A stretch of DNA of 64,000 nucleotides. Source: Paramacrobiotus metropolitanus. Its lineage: Eukaryota > Tardigrada > Eutardigrada > Parachela > Macrobiotidae. Position 1 is the stretch's first letter, and each line of letters opens with the position of its first letter. The notes beneath the pieces were generated by a model. It was not told the origin of the DNA. It was given only the letters and a program-made list of their open reading frames with translations, and did not search any database. The position numbers and the translations under genes were made by a program. The stretch lies in contig NW_026570463.1 of the NCBI RefSeq assembly GCF_019649055.1, positions 1 to 64,000 of the forward strand, read 5' to 3'. This document shows, piece after piece, positions 9,999 to 20,484 of this stretch.

Positions 9999-10690
9999 TA
10001 AGGGAAATGGCCCGGTACATGGTATCAAAAATGGGATACATGCACTAAAACTTTCGCTTTCGCGCCCTCCCAATTACTTTGTTGTAATATTTTATGTTAT
10101 TCTAAAGCTGAATGATTTGTATACATTGTTCTGAAAACCGTTTGCGAGCGCAACATCCGGTTGCCGAGATATGGCGAGTTAAAATGGGTGAAAAGTTTCA
10201 ATGCATTGGTGTGTACCGAAGGTCTGGTTATTACCCGTTCTTTTTGAAACTTTGCTATAAAAGACACATGGCCGAACCAATATCAGATCCATAGCGTTTT
10301 TTTCCAACTTTAAAATGAATTTCTAAATTTCAATTTCATTTTAAAATTATGGAAAAGCGCTAACGACCTGAAACTGGTTTACTTTCGACTTTATGGTCAT
10401 GCGCCTTTTATTGCAAAGTTTCAAGCAGATCTGGTAATAACCAGACTTTTGGTACACAACGATGCATTTAAACTTTTCGTCCATTTTAGTTTGCCATATC
10501 TCGGCAACCGGATGTTGCGCGCACATACGGTTTTCAGAACAATGTATACAAATCATTTAGCTTCTGAATGACATATCTGTAATGTGTTATGAAAATGTGT
10601 TATCTGGACTGGACTCTGGAGTGCGCGAAAGCGAAAGTTGTGGTATATGTATCCCGTTTTTGACGCTATGTACCGGGCCATTGTCCTTAA
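9999..10690. mobile_element. Large fold-back element, two inverted arms of about 320 bp
   Basis: The left arm begins TAAGGGAAATGGCCCGGTACAT and the right arm ends with its near complement (ATGTACCGGGCCATTGTCCTTA). Inner landmarks also pair: GCGAAAGCGAAAG, CAACATCCGGTTGCC, CCGAAGGTCTGGTTATTACC. An AT-rich palindrome sits at the centre (about 10300-10350). There is no coding capacity. Single-arm relatives occur at 14740, 28260, 29235 and 61480. Confidence 0.8.
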
Positions 10691-10912
10691 TAAGTACAGA
10701 CGGAGACATAATTTCAGGAGATAATATTATGGAGAAATCATTTCGAAGTTAAGCACAGAATTCGGAGAACAGTATAAATCGTTTAGTCACTGGATGCCAG
10801 AAGCGTTGTCAAGTCTCAGTCGTCAAAAAAAGCCAAATTCAGCGGCTCCTGTCAGTTTCACTCTAAGAAAAAACCTAAGAACGCCTAAGAAAACACAGAT
10901 GGTCCACTTTTG

Positions 10913-10981
10913 CAGTCGAACGAGCAAGTACCGGGTGTATGTACCCGAATTGGGCACCATGTACGGGGTCACTTCTCTTAA
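10913..10981 (+). repeat. 3' end fragment of the fold-back family
   Basis: Carries the GTATGTACCCGAATT...CCATGTACGGGGTCA..TCTTA end, diverged from the other copies. The rest of 10700-12100 holds no supported gene. Confidence 0.5.
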
Positions 10982-12106
10982 GATTCTAACGCACCGTGCT
11001 ACCAGCCAATCATTTTCAAAATCCGATTTGAGTTTGATTCGAAAATTTTGAATCTGTGATTTTGACTTTTTGTTATTGAGATTCAGGACGCTGCATTGTC
11101 AACAGCGTGTGACTACTGACGCTTTATTAAATACCTAACTCAGATACGACGTGCTAACCCAATCGACCACGTTGACCTTTGTTAACTATTTAAAACACAG
11201 TAGTCGCTGAGCGACCGTCAGCCTATAGAAAACCATCCGTAGAATATTCCATTATCCGACTGTTGAAAGGCGATAACTAACTCTCTCCAGACTTGTTCTT
11301 CCATCACACTCTACAATGATATTCCATGCATTTTGCAAAAAACACAAATGAAATGCGTCTAAATTAACATGTACTCGTAGACAAAACATTGAACCAGTTT
11401 TCGTCGACGGATTATTAATGATTAAAGTCCACTTAACACGATCTTCACTGGTTAACACTTTTGGGCCACTTCCTTGATATTCTTCCTATAGTTTCTCATA
11501 GGACAATCCCGGTATAGTTACTAATGTACAGTTATTGCTGCCTGTTGTCTGTCCACAATGTACTTATGCAAAACAATATAGCGATGATTCATACCCACTA
11601 ATCCCTTCCATCCATAGAAGTACTGTACCACGACATGACTGTCCATACAAACTGTAATTCTACCAGTCATGCTCATGACAACATCAACGGCAGATTCCTA
11701 AGCCGGGAGCCCAGATATATGACCGTATCGTACAAGGAGCAAATTTAAGATTTTCTAAGTATTGAAGTTTTGCATCAGGTTTCGGCCGCTCGGATTCATG
11801 TCCTTGGATCTTTTGTACGCTGTGTCATCGCTCGGTCTGTTGGGATAGTAAAACATCTACTCTAAAATTATGCTGCTTTTGACATTAATTTTACTGTGTG
11901 CCGGTTTATTGCAGAAGCGGTCTCAGTCCCTGCTCGGGCTCCCGCCAACAAACAGCAAGATGGCGCTTTAAATGGATTTGCGGTTGGAGGTATTAGCACC
12001 GGCTTAGCGCAAGCGTTTGACAGACTGCGCTTTCGTTTATGACACAACGTACCCGGCTATTCTCTGGTGCGGTTCCGCTTTAAGCGTGTGTGCCTGTACG
12101 GTGTCC

Positions 12107-13661
12107 ATTCATTTCGGAAACCATTCATTTCGGAAACCATTCATTTCGGAAACCATTCATTTCGGAAACCATACGTTATCACTTGTACTTGCAATACTAT
12201 TATAACAGTAGTTTAATATTACTATATTAAACTGGTACTACAGGTCGGTCGCGCCAAGTGTGGACAGTAACAAAAAATTCTCAGCTGCTACCGTTGAACC
12301 CCAAAATGCTTTCGTTATTTTCATATGATAGTTCTTTATCTACAGCAACTTTTTTAGTCCTATTTCTGCATTAGAAGCTAATATGTAGGGATCGGCAGCA
12401 GAATTTTAACTTTCTATTTTCTTACAAAAATCGCACTGCCTAATAAAAAATATTCATGATCAGTCAATAATCTTTTAAAAATTGTAAGTGGTTGAGAACT
12501 ACCAACTAACGAAGTGGTCTTACAAAATTGCTTTTCTACCTTCCTTTATATTGCTAACATCTTACCCAACGCGAGCCGCGCTCCAGGCAACCACATCCTT
12601 TTGACGGTGGCTTTTAACATACAGGTCTATGGACGATACATCTTTTATTGAAATTTCCAAGAGCACGGATAGCGCAAGATTCTTTTACTTACCCACAGAG
12701 GACACCTTTTGGGTCACTCAATAGTTTTTAAAAAAGTCCTTACAAAAAAATCACCTTTTGAATTTTTTAGAAGGGAAGTTATAAACACCCGAAAACGCCC
12801 GCTACCCTTCTTCCTCAAGCTCCACCCTGCCCCCTACGAAAACGTTAAAAGGTTCCGGTTTTATTATTATTTTGTCCGCAATGAAAAGTTACACAAGAAA
12901 AGTGCAAAGTTAATGTTAAAACTACTTACAGAAATGTATTAAAATTTATTTTGTGCAACTGTCCACACTTGGCGCGACCGACCTGTATTATGTTTAGTAG
13001 GCAGTGTACAGTCTGTGTACTTTTTATCTGTACAATTAAACGGGTTCCCGACATAACAGTAATCCATGTACAAATTCTGTACAATCTTCATTTCAACGCA
13101 ACATATTATTGTTTTATCGGCACGTCTCACGTTAGGCTGTAACATGTAAATGCATGGTTTATGGGCACGGTTTATGAAATACTTCTACGCGCAACTGCTG
13201 TGGTTTTTTCGTGTACCAAAGATTATTGTTTTGGTTATGACGCCGCTTATCTGCAGCCGTAATCGATCGTGCGCACTAATAGTCGCTAAATGCGGGTAAC
13301 ATTGCTGAGGTCGATTATTTTACAGTACTTCGTATGCGGAACCTTTAATAAGTATCATGGTACGAGTACAAACTATGCACCAGAACAGATGCAGTTAATT
13401 CTTGTGCTCTCATTGTAACCCACAACACAAGCAAATCGAACCGTCGACGTGGCAGTTGCCAGTTCAGTACAGTACATAACAGTTTATGAAAAAGATCCCT
13501 GAAATGCTTTTTCGTTGACAATTCACAATTCACAATTGTATAATTGTTTCTATACAATAATGGCCAAAATAACGTTTTCCGTGACTAACTGTAAAGGAAA
13601 AGTGTTGAAATGCATGGTTTCCGAAATGAATGATTTCCGAAATGAATGGTTTCCGAAATGA
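12107..13661. mobile_element. Element bounded by inverted tandem 16-mers
   Basis: Left end: four head-to-tail copies of ATTCATTTCGGAAACC (12107-12170). Right end: three copies in inverse orientation (13616-13661). Interior AT-rich DNA has no transposase. A mariner-like MITE is nested at 12241-12985. Tandem-repeat termini suggest a fold-back or MITE-like DNA element. Confidence 0.6.
12241..12985. mobile_element. Nested mariner-like non-autonomous element, 745 bp
   Basis: Perfect 28-base inverted repeats beginning CAGGTCGGTCGCGCCAAGTG at both ends, flanked by TA on each side. It has no transposase ORF. This is the Tc1/mariner pattern, and the perfect TIRs suggest recent movement. Confidence 0.88.
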
Positions 13662-14064
13662 TAGGGTGCCGCTTGTGGTGTACAGGCTAGTTCATGCTGT
13701 TCCATGACAGCAGCACATGTAATATGTATCGTCTGGCACAAGCCTGAACGAGTGGATACTTACTTTCAACGCGGAACTGGAAAACGGTTGGAGTAATCTT
13801 TTATTTGTTTATTTAAATAGGTTGTAGAACCTGTAGTTGAACCGTTGCGATTCACTGTTTGGCTATATCGAAATTTTATCGCAGCGTTCCATACGCACCA
13901 AGGAAGGAGGAAAGTTAGAAACAGCTTGACGATCTTCCGATAAAGCTGCACAGTTATGCTCGATCGCTTTACTTGGAATCTGGAAGTCTTTACAGTTTTG
14001 GTCGATCTGCATTCTGCACTGCACCTTAGGGACTGGGTTTCCTCCTTCCTCGCCGACATCCACC

Positions 14065-14728
14065 ATGCCCATCTACACTGACCGCATCAACAGCGTCCAT
14101 TTCCTGGGCGTCGACGGTTGTATGCGTTTAGGCCGAGTGGTCGACGTGGCCGACCGCGGACTCTTTATCGACATGCTCTGTACTAACCGGCGACGCGACC
14201 TTGTCCCCGTCGAGCGGGTCTTCATCCCCAGCGTCCGAATCGGTCGAACGGATCTCGCGGAGTTCCACGCTAAGTAGAGACACCTGGATGTGCAAGCGCT
14301 GGTCCGCGATACCCCCTCCGGACCGTAGGTGTGGTTGGACACCGACCTGACCAGTGTGCCGTACCAGAGCGTGGAAGTGGGCGTCGTCCAGTGGAGAGGC
14401 ATGAGCGGGGTTCCCTGCACCGATATCGTCCCTCGGGAGCGTCTGCGTTCGCGTCTGACGCCCCGCCAGGAGTCTCTGGAGCGACGCTGCAACTGCATAA
14501 AACCGGGAATGCTCACCAAATGCAGCGTGCCGCTGCAGAAGTTTGGCTCGCTGTCGCGGGAAACGGCCACCCGGCTGATCGAGGCAGCGACGGTGCAGGG
14601 TGACGATTCTGTCCATTACCAACCGGAGTCATTCATGCGGATAGTGGAGCTGGTGGACGGCTGGTTGGGTGTTGTGTACGTGCCCCAATAGTGGGAGAAC
14701 TGTGTCGCCAACGACGACCATTTCCAGG
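14065..14728 (+). pseudogene. F-box paralogue pseudogene, exons 1 and 2 (fused)
   Basis: Homologous to exons 1 and 2 of the intact minus-strand gene at 27507-32590, but without the intron between them. Shared blocks include GRVVDVAD.GLFID, DIVP.ERLR and ELVDGWLGVVY versus DLVDGQLGVVY. The frame from ATG at 14065 is uninterrupted by indels but carries three in-frame TAG codons (at 14275, near 14326 and at about 14688). A plausible donor (CAG/GTACGG) follows at 14728. Later exons lie at 25209-26395 beyond the LTR retrotransposon. It is probably dead, or it would need suppression of every TAG. Confidence 0.8.
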
Positions 14729-14739
14729 TACGGAGTAGA

Positions 14740-14925
14740 TGACTGTCGGCCACAACTCGCGAACGGGATGTTGCGCGCAAACACGGATTTCACGTTTATG
14801 TCTACAAATCATCTGGCTACAGAATGTCATAAATCAAATTAAAGAAGCGTTTAAGACTGCGCGAAAGTGAAAGTTTTCCTGTGTGTACACGAATTTGGTA
14901 CCATGTACCGGGCCATTTCCCTTTA
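14740..14925 (+). repeat. Fold-back family copy (single arm)
   Basis: Matches the right arm of the 9999-10690 element: AACGGGATGTTGCGCGCAAA, GCGCGAAAGTGAAAG, ATGTACCGGGCCATTTCCCT. It begins 11 bases after the pseudogene donor site. Confidence 0.8.
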
Positions 14926-14939
14926 GTAGATGTGCGACT

Positions 14940-15050
14940 GCGAACTGTACATTTACATCACTGTACATATGCATATAAACATTCACATTACATATAACTA
15001 TACACTACATTTACATCACATATATATATACACATTTATACACACATATA

Positions 15051-15114
<64 letters not shown>

Positions 15115-15584
15115 TACATACATATTATTATTATTATACATTACACATTATTATTACATATTATTATTATTATTACGCATATTGGTTATTATTATTATGT
15201 TATTGATATGTTATTACACATACATGTCATCAACAATATACATATGTATTATTATTGTTATTATTATTATTGTTACATATTGTAATATTAATATTGTTAC
15301 ATATACATGTTATTATTGTTATTATATTATTACATACATACATGATACATATTATTATTGTTAAAGAACATACACATATTAGTTATATTATAATATACAT
15401 ATTATTATACATATTATTACATATAAGACATACAGATATATTGGTTACATATTATTATTATTATGGTTATTTTATATAAATAAGATATATATTATTATTA
15501 TATTGGTTATTATTACATATATATATATATATTGGTTATATTATTATTATTATATATATATTACATATTATTGGCTATGCATAT
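14940..15584. repeat. (TA)n / (TAT)n low-complexity tract
   Basis: Long TA and TTA runs broken by CATA. This AT tract was the landing site of the LTR retrotransposon: the other part of it resumes at 25196. Confidence 0.95.
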
Positions 15585-16041
15585 TGCAACAGTGGCCTAT
15601 CTGGCTACTGTTCTAGTGGAGCGGTGATCAACCTTTACCACGATTAAGCGGCTGTTATGTAATGTAAGGTTGGTACGGCCGTCTGCGGTGCGGCCGGATG
15701 TGGACTCAGCAATTACTTAGCAGGCACCGGTTGGGATGAGACGATTCATCCCAAGCGGTCAAACGGAACAACGCAAACGCAACACATAGCAAGGTTTCTT
15801 ATTGCAAGAGAATCAGCAAGAATTCAGGCAAGAGAAGCGGCAAGAGAACCAAGCGTTCCAAGACTAAAGTGAGAATTCTAGACATCGAGAGAAGGCCGGT
15901 AAAAATCCATAGAAATGTGGAGAATCGTTATCAGACGTTATGAATCATAATGCAGTAAAACAACAACCAATCATTGATGTTAAATGACCATTACTATTCG
16001 AAACTGGTGGTCTTACACGTTGTACAAATTCTATCGCTACA
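15585..16041 (-). repeat. 3' LTR (457 bp)
   Basis: On the element strand it begins TGTAGCGATAG and ends GCCACTGTTGCA. Next to it (16042-16055) is the short purine-rich stretch GTGAGGGA, the likely polypurine tract. 16056-16238 between ORF3 and the LTR holds no ORF. Confidence 0.92.
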
Positions 16042-16238
16042 TCCCTCACGGTAGCGATGAGATATACTTGTCTCATCAAGATGCTGCTTAAACAAAACAA
16101 AATAAAACAACATCAGAAATGAAAAGAAAATTAGAAAAATACTTGATTAAATGCAGTCCATTAAACGAACATGGTGGATCCACTTGTGGTGTCCATCCAA
16201 CGGTTAGGATTCATCAGGCGGTGTCCGCTGTTGTTCCG

Positions 16239-17486
16239 TCATTTCCGGTAGGTGCGCTGGTCGGCATCACGCATACGATCCATCTGGTTACGGAGCTGGT
16301 CAATCTGCTGGCGTAGGTCTTGGATCTGGCTGTCCTTGTCCCTCACGGTAGTCGAAGACTGCGGTTTAATGTCATGTGTAGCATAACCACGAATGCCCAA
16401 TGCGGTCATGATGGAAGCTACGTCCCGGTTAATGTTCAAACCAACAGGCATATCCGGCATTTCGACAACCGGTAATTTCTGGTTATACGCTGGCACTGCA
16501 GCCGTGGCGGCCAGCTGCGCATCGTACTCGCGGAGCGATTTAATTTTGTCAGCACGAATTTCATCAGTGAATGCACCATCCCAGTTAATTTCTCCAGGCA
16601 TGAATGGCGCATCTACGGTAAAGTATCGGTACGGGTTAAAGTACTTCGGGTACTGTTCGACTTGTTCAAATCCTTGACGCTGTCCATTGTTAATGTAACG
16701 GTAAACGAAGCCAGTACGGTGTTCGTACAACCACTTTCCATCATCTCCCTGATAGCAGATCCAGGGAGAGCGCGAGAAACGATCAAAACGCCAGCTTTGG
16801 AAGTAGTGTGGACTAAGGACGGTGTCCATCGGAACCGGAAACGAACAGAATTTGTCGGTGTCCGCGTTTTCGTGATTCGTGCGTAGGCGATCGAGAAAGG
16901 TGAACGTGTTGCACAAAACCTGCTTCTGGGCGAGCTTAATTTCACGTTCTGTAGGATCGGTAGTAGTGTTAATGTCTCCAGCAGCACGCGCAACGGCAAT
17001 GTCAATGTTATCCATGTGCCGACGATAATGTTCACGTGGTGTTTTGTTATGGAACCCGATGTATGGGTTGAATTCCTGGTACGTGGCGAGTTCAGCGGTT
17101 TGGCGAATGCCGCGGTTAATGTAACGAATGTTTTCAGTTGGTGGGTCAACAGCCGGGTAGTTGCGCTGACGACGATCACCACGATTAATGTTTCCATAAT
17201 TGTTACGACCATTGCGATGACTACCACGACGAGCACTGTTGTACTGTAAGCTCTGACCATTGTACGGTAGTTCATCCTTCTCTTCTGTGGGAGCGTTCAG
17301 CAGTGGTTCACGAGTGGTGGACGGGTTAATATTCGAAGTGTCTTCCTGAAATAGCGGATCGTTGTAGTCCGCATGCGTTACGAGTTCGGGTTCGGTAGCC
17401 GGAACAGAGCTGGACGGTGCTGATAGCTGTTGCGGCTGCTGGTCACTGGTGTCCATGCCGGTGCCGGTGCTCTCGTCAACGTCCAT
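16239..17486 (-). CDS. Third ORF of the retrotransposon, 415 aa, unknown function
   Basis: Intact ATG-to-TGA frame placed after integrase, where an envelope gene sits in errantiviruses. It shows no signal peptide, no transmembrane segment and no furin-like site, so it does not look like an envelope. Residues about 85-108 are Arg/Gly/Asn-rich (GSHRNGRNNYGN, NRGDRRQRN), suggesting RNA binding. A central part is rich in Tyr, Trp and Phe (residues about 150-300). The end (about 375-412) is a short coiled coil (QIQDLRQQIDQLRNQMDRM). It starts 214 bases after the pol stop, so a spliced or internal mRNA is likely. I recognise no family. Confidence 0.75.
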   Translation of the reverse strand: MDVDESTGTGMDTSDQQPQQLSAPSSSVPATEPELVTHADYNDPLFQEDTSNINPSTTREPLLNAPTEEKDELPYNGQSLQYNSARRGSHRNGRNNYGNINRGDRRQRNYPAVDPPTENIRYINRGIRQTAELATYQEFNPYIGFHNKTPREHYRRHMDNIDIAVARAAGDINTTTDPTEREIKLAQKQVLCNTFTFLDRLRTNHENADTDKFCSFPVPMDTVLSPHYFQSWRFDRFSRSPWICYQGDDGKWLYEHRTGFVYRYINNGQRQGFEQVEQYPKYFNPYRYFTVDAPFMPGEINWDGAFTDEIRADKIKSLREYDAQLAATAAVPAYNQKLPVVEMPDMPVGLNINRDVASIMTALGIRGYATHDIKPQSSTTVRDKDSQIQDLRQQIDQLRNQMDRMRDADQRTYRK

Positions 17487-17700
17487 GTCTACATAATGTA
17501 TACTGTATTAATTTAATGCGCATCAGTTAAAGTACTGCCGGTTAGAATGCGCACGTCTTCGTAATTTACATCTACGAATAAGGGAAACTGCAACATTGTA
17601 ATGTATAGGCTAAATCAACGCAGAAACACAGTTAATCTAATATCAAGGTTTATACGAGTATGTACTGTACTCGTAGTAGTTTAATTAATTTAATGTACGA

Positions 17701-19782
17701 TTACGCATCGCCAGTTGTCTTTACATCTCGAGGTCGTAGTTTCTGTAAAAATGCATTCCGGCTAGCTAGAACGTCGGCATCGTAATGTTTGTATGACTTT
17801 AATTTGGAAACGTGAACAACATCAATAAGTTTACGTTTTGATTTTGCCTGGTCTAGCTTGACCTCAACGTTACCATTGTCGAAAACGTTCGTAATAATGT
17901 ATGGACCTTTAAACTTATTAGTTAATTTTTCTGTGCGACCAACAACTCGTAGTTCATCTTTTACGTAAACTGAATCTCCAACACTGAACGGAATACCGAC
18001 TTTATTTTGGTCGTAGTTTTCACTATTCCTCTCGTGCGTAATGTCAGTGAGTGTTTTAGCGAATTCCACTGCATGATGCCATTTCTGTCGCAGCTGTTCG
18101 ATGTACGTTTTTATCGTAACTTCATTAGAGTTAGCCGAATTAATATTCCCGTAGATAGTATCAAGAGGCAATCGTGTTTCAACACCGAACAACAAATAAT
18201 ATGGCGTATGCAGAGTAGTTGAGTGTTTCGTATTATTGTAAGCATACGTAATATACGGTATGTACTGTGCCCAGTTATTCTGTTCGGAATTAACGTACAT
18301 AGTTAATTTTTCTCCAAGAAACCGCATGAAACGCTCTGCTAACGTGTTCGACTGCGGGTGAAATGCAGTTGTATACTGATGGTCAATTTGTAAAACTTCA
18401 TTAATTTTGCGAATAATTTTGCTGGTATATGCAACACCACGATCAGAAGTGATGTGCAGCGGCGGACCGAAGGGCAATATAATATTGTTGATAAAGAACT
18501 GAGCTGTCTCTTCCATGCCGGTAGACTTAACGACTTTGGTGACGACGTAACGAGAAACATTCTCAACTGCTACAATAATGTATTTTGCGTTGTCCGGCAA
18601 CGCATGAAAGGGACCAACGTGGTCGAACGACCACGACTCCAAAATACCATACTGTTTAATTTGCTGCAAGTATCCGGTCGGTGTAATGTTTACGCTGTGA
18701 CGTTTCTGACAGGCTTCACACGCATCAACATAATTTTTAATGTAATGCAACATTCTCGGCCAATAGTAACGGGATGACACAGCATGCCAAGTGCGGGTGA
18801 ACCCAACATGAGCGGAAAGAGGGGAATCATGGCAAGCGTACAAAATCTCGGCTCGCATACTGGCCGGTATGCAAACAAGTAATATTCTTTTACCTTTACG
18901 AAGCCTGAACTTGTATAATATACCATCCATTAGACGAAATGTATCTGATAATCGTTGAAGATTTCTTGTCGCTTCCAGATACTGTGTGTCATCTGATACA
19001 AGTAGCTTAATTTTTGAAATAAATTCATCTGCGGACTGTTCGGCGATCAAAGTGTCACGACTTTGGTCCGGTAATATTGCGTACACGGGTATTTCACAGT
19101 CGTCTGCATTAATATCAGCTTGCTCATGGGGGTACCGGCTCAAAAGGTCTGCGTCTTGATGCAGACGGCCTTTCCGGTACTGCACTTTAAAATCGTATTC
19201 TTGCAGCAGGAGACTCCATCGGTTTAGACGACCTTGTGGTTCTTTGAGATTTAGTAAAAATTGTAATGCAGAGTGGTCGGAAATAACTACGAAGTGCTTT
19301 CCTGCCAAGTAGTGTTTAAACTTCTTTATTGCGAAGACAATTGCGTACAGTTCCTTTTCGGACGTCATATAATTACGCTGATGTTTGTCCAACATTTTTG
19401 AAGAGTATGCAACGACATGCCAACCGTCGGCATGTTGTTGTTCCAGTATGGCGCCGACGCCTAGTCCAGAAGCGTCCGTTTTAATTTGAGTTGGTAATGT
19501 ATGATCAAAAGGTTTTAATATCGGTGCGGTTGTTAGGCACGTTTTCAGGCTTTCGAAAGCGTTTTGTTCCTCATCCGACCAACGGAAAGGTACATCTTTT
19601 CGAGTTAATTTGAGCAGTGGAGCAGCTAATGTTGAAAACCCGTTGATAAACTGTCTGTAGTAGCTAAGCGCACCAACAAAAGATTTAATATCTCTGGGCG
19701 TTTTCGGTGTAGGAAACGTAGCGATGGCACTTATTTTCGAAGGGTCGGGTTGAATTCCATCTCGGCTAATAATATGACCCAA
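17701..19782 (-). CDS. Pol, 3' part: end of RT, RNase H and integrase, 693 aa
   Basis: Starts in the RT connection (GHIISRDGI) and continues through RNase H (KTDASG, Asp103) to integrase. The integrase zinc motif is His318/His325 with Cys355/Cys358. The catalytic triad is Asp387, Asp447 and Glu483 with the D-x35-E spacing (SDRG, FHPQSNTLAERF). A GPY/F-like module follows (KFKGPYIITNVFDNGNVEVK). All key residues look present. It is out of frame with the RT ORF upstream: the break is near 19780 in an A/T run. Function: second-strand RNA removal and insertion of element DNA. Confidence 0.92.
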   Translation of the reverse strand: MGHIISRDGIQPDPSKISAIATFPTPKTPRDIKSFVGALSYYRQFINGFSTLAAPLLKLTRKDVPFRWSDEEQNAFESLKTCLTTAPILKPFDHTLPTQIKTDASGLGVGAILEQQHADGWHVVAYSSKMLDKHQRNYMTSEKELYAIVFAIKKFKHYLAGKHFVVISDHSALQFLLNLKEPQGRLNRWSLLLQEYDFKVQYRKGRLHQDADLLSRYPHEQADINADDCEIPVYAILPDQSRDTLIAEQSADEFISKIKLLVSDDTQYLEATRNLQRLSDTFRLMDGILYKFRLRKGKRILLVCIPASMRAEILYACHDSPLSAHVGFTRTWHAVSSRYYWPRMLHYIKNYVDACEACQKRHSVNITPTGYLQQIKQYGILESWSFDHVGPFHALPDNAKYIIVAVENVSRYVVTKVVKSTGMEETAQFFINNIILPFGPPLHITSDRGVAYTSKIIRKINEVLQIDHQYTTAFHPQSNTLAERFMRFLGEKLTMYVNSEQNNWAQYIPYITYAYNNTKHSTTLHTPYYLLFGVETRLPLDTIYGNINSANSNEVTIKTYIEQLRQKWHHAVEFAKTLTDITHERNSENYDQNKVGIPFSVGDSVYVKDELRVVGRTEKLTNKFKGPYIITNVFDNGNVEVKLDQAKSKRKLIDVVHVSKLKSYKHYDADVLASRNAFLQKLRPRDVKTTGDA

Positions 19783-20468
19783 AATTTAATTTTACTAAAC
19801 CCTAGCTCACACTTTTTCGGGGAGATCGTAAACCCTGCGGAACTAACTGCTTTGAGCACCTGTTCCAGTAGCTTAATGTGTTCCTCAAAGGTCTCACCAC
19901 CTATGAGGACGTCATCTACATAGCAGATGACACCCCGCCACTTCAGGTGGCTTAATATCGAATCCATCGCACGCTGGAAAGTAGCCGGGCCTCCGCATAG
20001 CCCGAAAGGCATGCGAAGATACTCGTATTGTCCATCCATCGTTACAAAAGAGGTTTTAGGAATATCTTTGTCAGACATACGTATCTGCCAAAAACCACTG
20101 TTAAAGTCAAGACTGCTAAAATATTTAGATGACCCAAAACACGAGATGGCGTCATCGACTCGGGGTAGGGGCCATAGCGGGCGCCCTGTCACGGCATTCA
20201 GTCCACGTAAATCGCAACAGAAGCGCGGAGCCGACGTGCTTCCTTTACGCTTTACAAGCAATACCGGGCACGCCCACGGCGAAGTGGACGGTCGTATAAT
20301 ATTCTTCTCAAGCATTTCCTGCACCTGTTTATTAATTTCTACACGTTGAGCATACGAAACTCTGTACGGTAATTTCTTGACGGGTTTATTATCACCTGTA
20401 TCGATATCGTGTGTGACTTGGCTGCACTCGCCAAGTGGGCGGTTTTGTTTGGAAATACGTTTTGGTAT
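19731..20468 (-). CDS. Pol, reverse transcriptase core
   Basis: Open from a stop at 20469-20471 to a stop at 19731-19733, with an ATG only at 20324. It carries the RT palm: CCDLRGLN, YFSSLDFNSGFWQI, MPFGLCGGPATFQ and the catalytic YVDD (about 19911-19922). The upstream part (GECSQVTHDIDTGDNKPV) is typical of the region before Ty3 RT. It is interrupted on both sides, by a frame change near 20450-20520 and another near 19780, so the polyprotein is not continuous in this copy. Confidence 0.9.
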   Translation of the reverse strand: MPKRISKQNRPLGECSQVTHDIDTGDNKPVKKLPYRVSYAQRVEINKQVQEMLEKNIIRPSTSPWACPVLLVKRKGSTSAPRFCCDLRGLNAVTGRPLWPLPRVDDAISCFGSSKYFSSLDFNSGFWQIRMSDKDIPKTSFVTMDGQYEYLRMPFGLCGGPATFQRAMDSILSHLKWRGVICYVDDVLIGGETFEEHIKLLEQVLKAVSSAGFTISPKKCELGFSKIKFWVILLAEMEFNPTLRK

Positions 20469-20484
20469 TTAATTAGTAGTCGGA

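Noticed and set aside
14930-15479. Tyr/Ile/Leu-rich frames over the TA tract
   Set aside because: Low-complexity DNA translated by chance; no conserved features.
16239-17486. Calling ORF3 an envelope
   Set aside because: Position fits, but there is no signal peptide, transmembrane helix or cleavage site.
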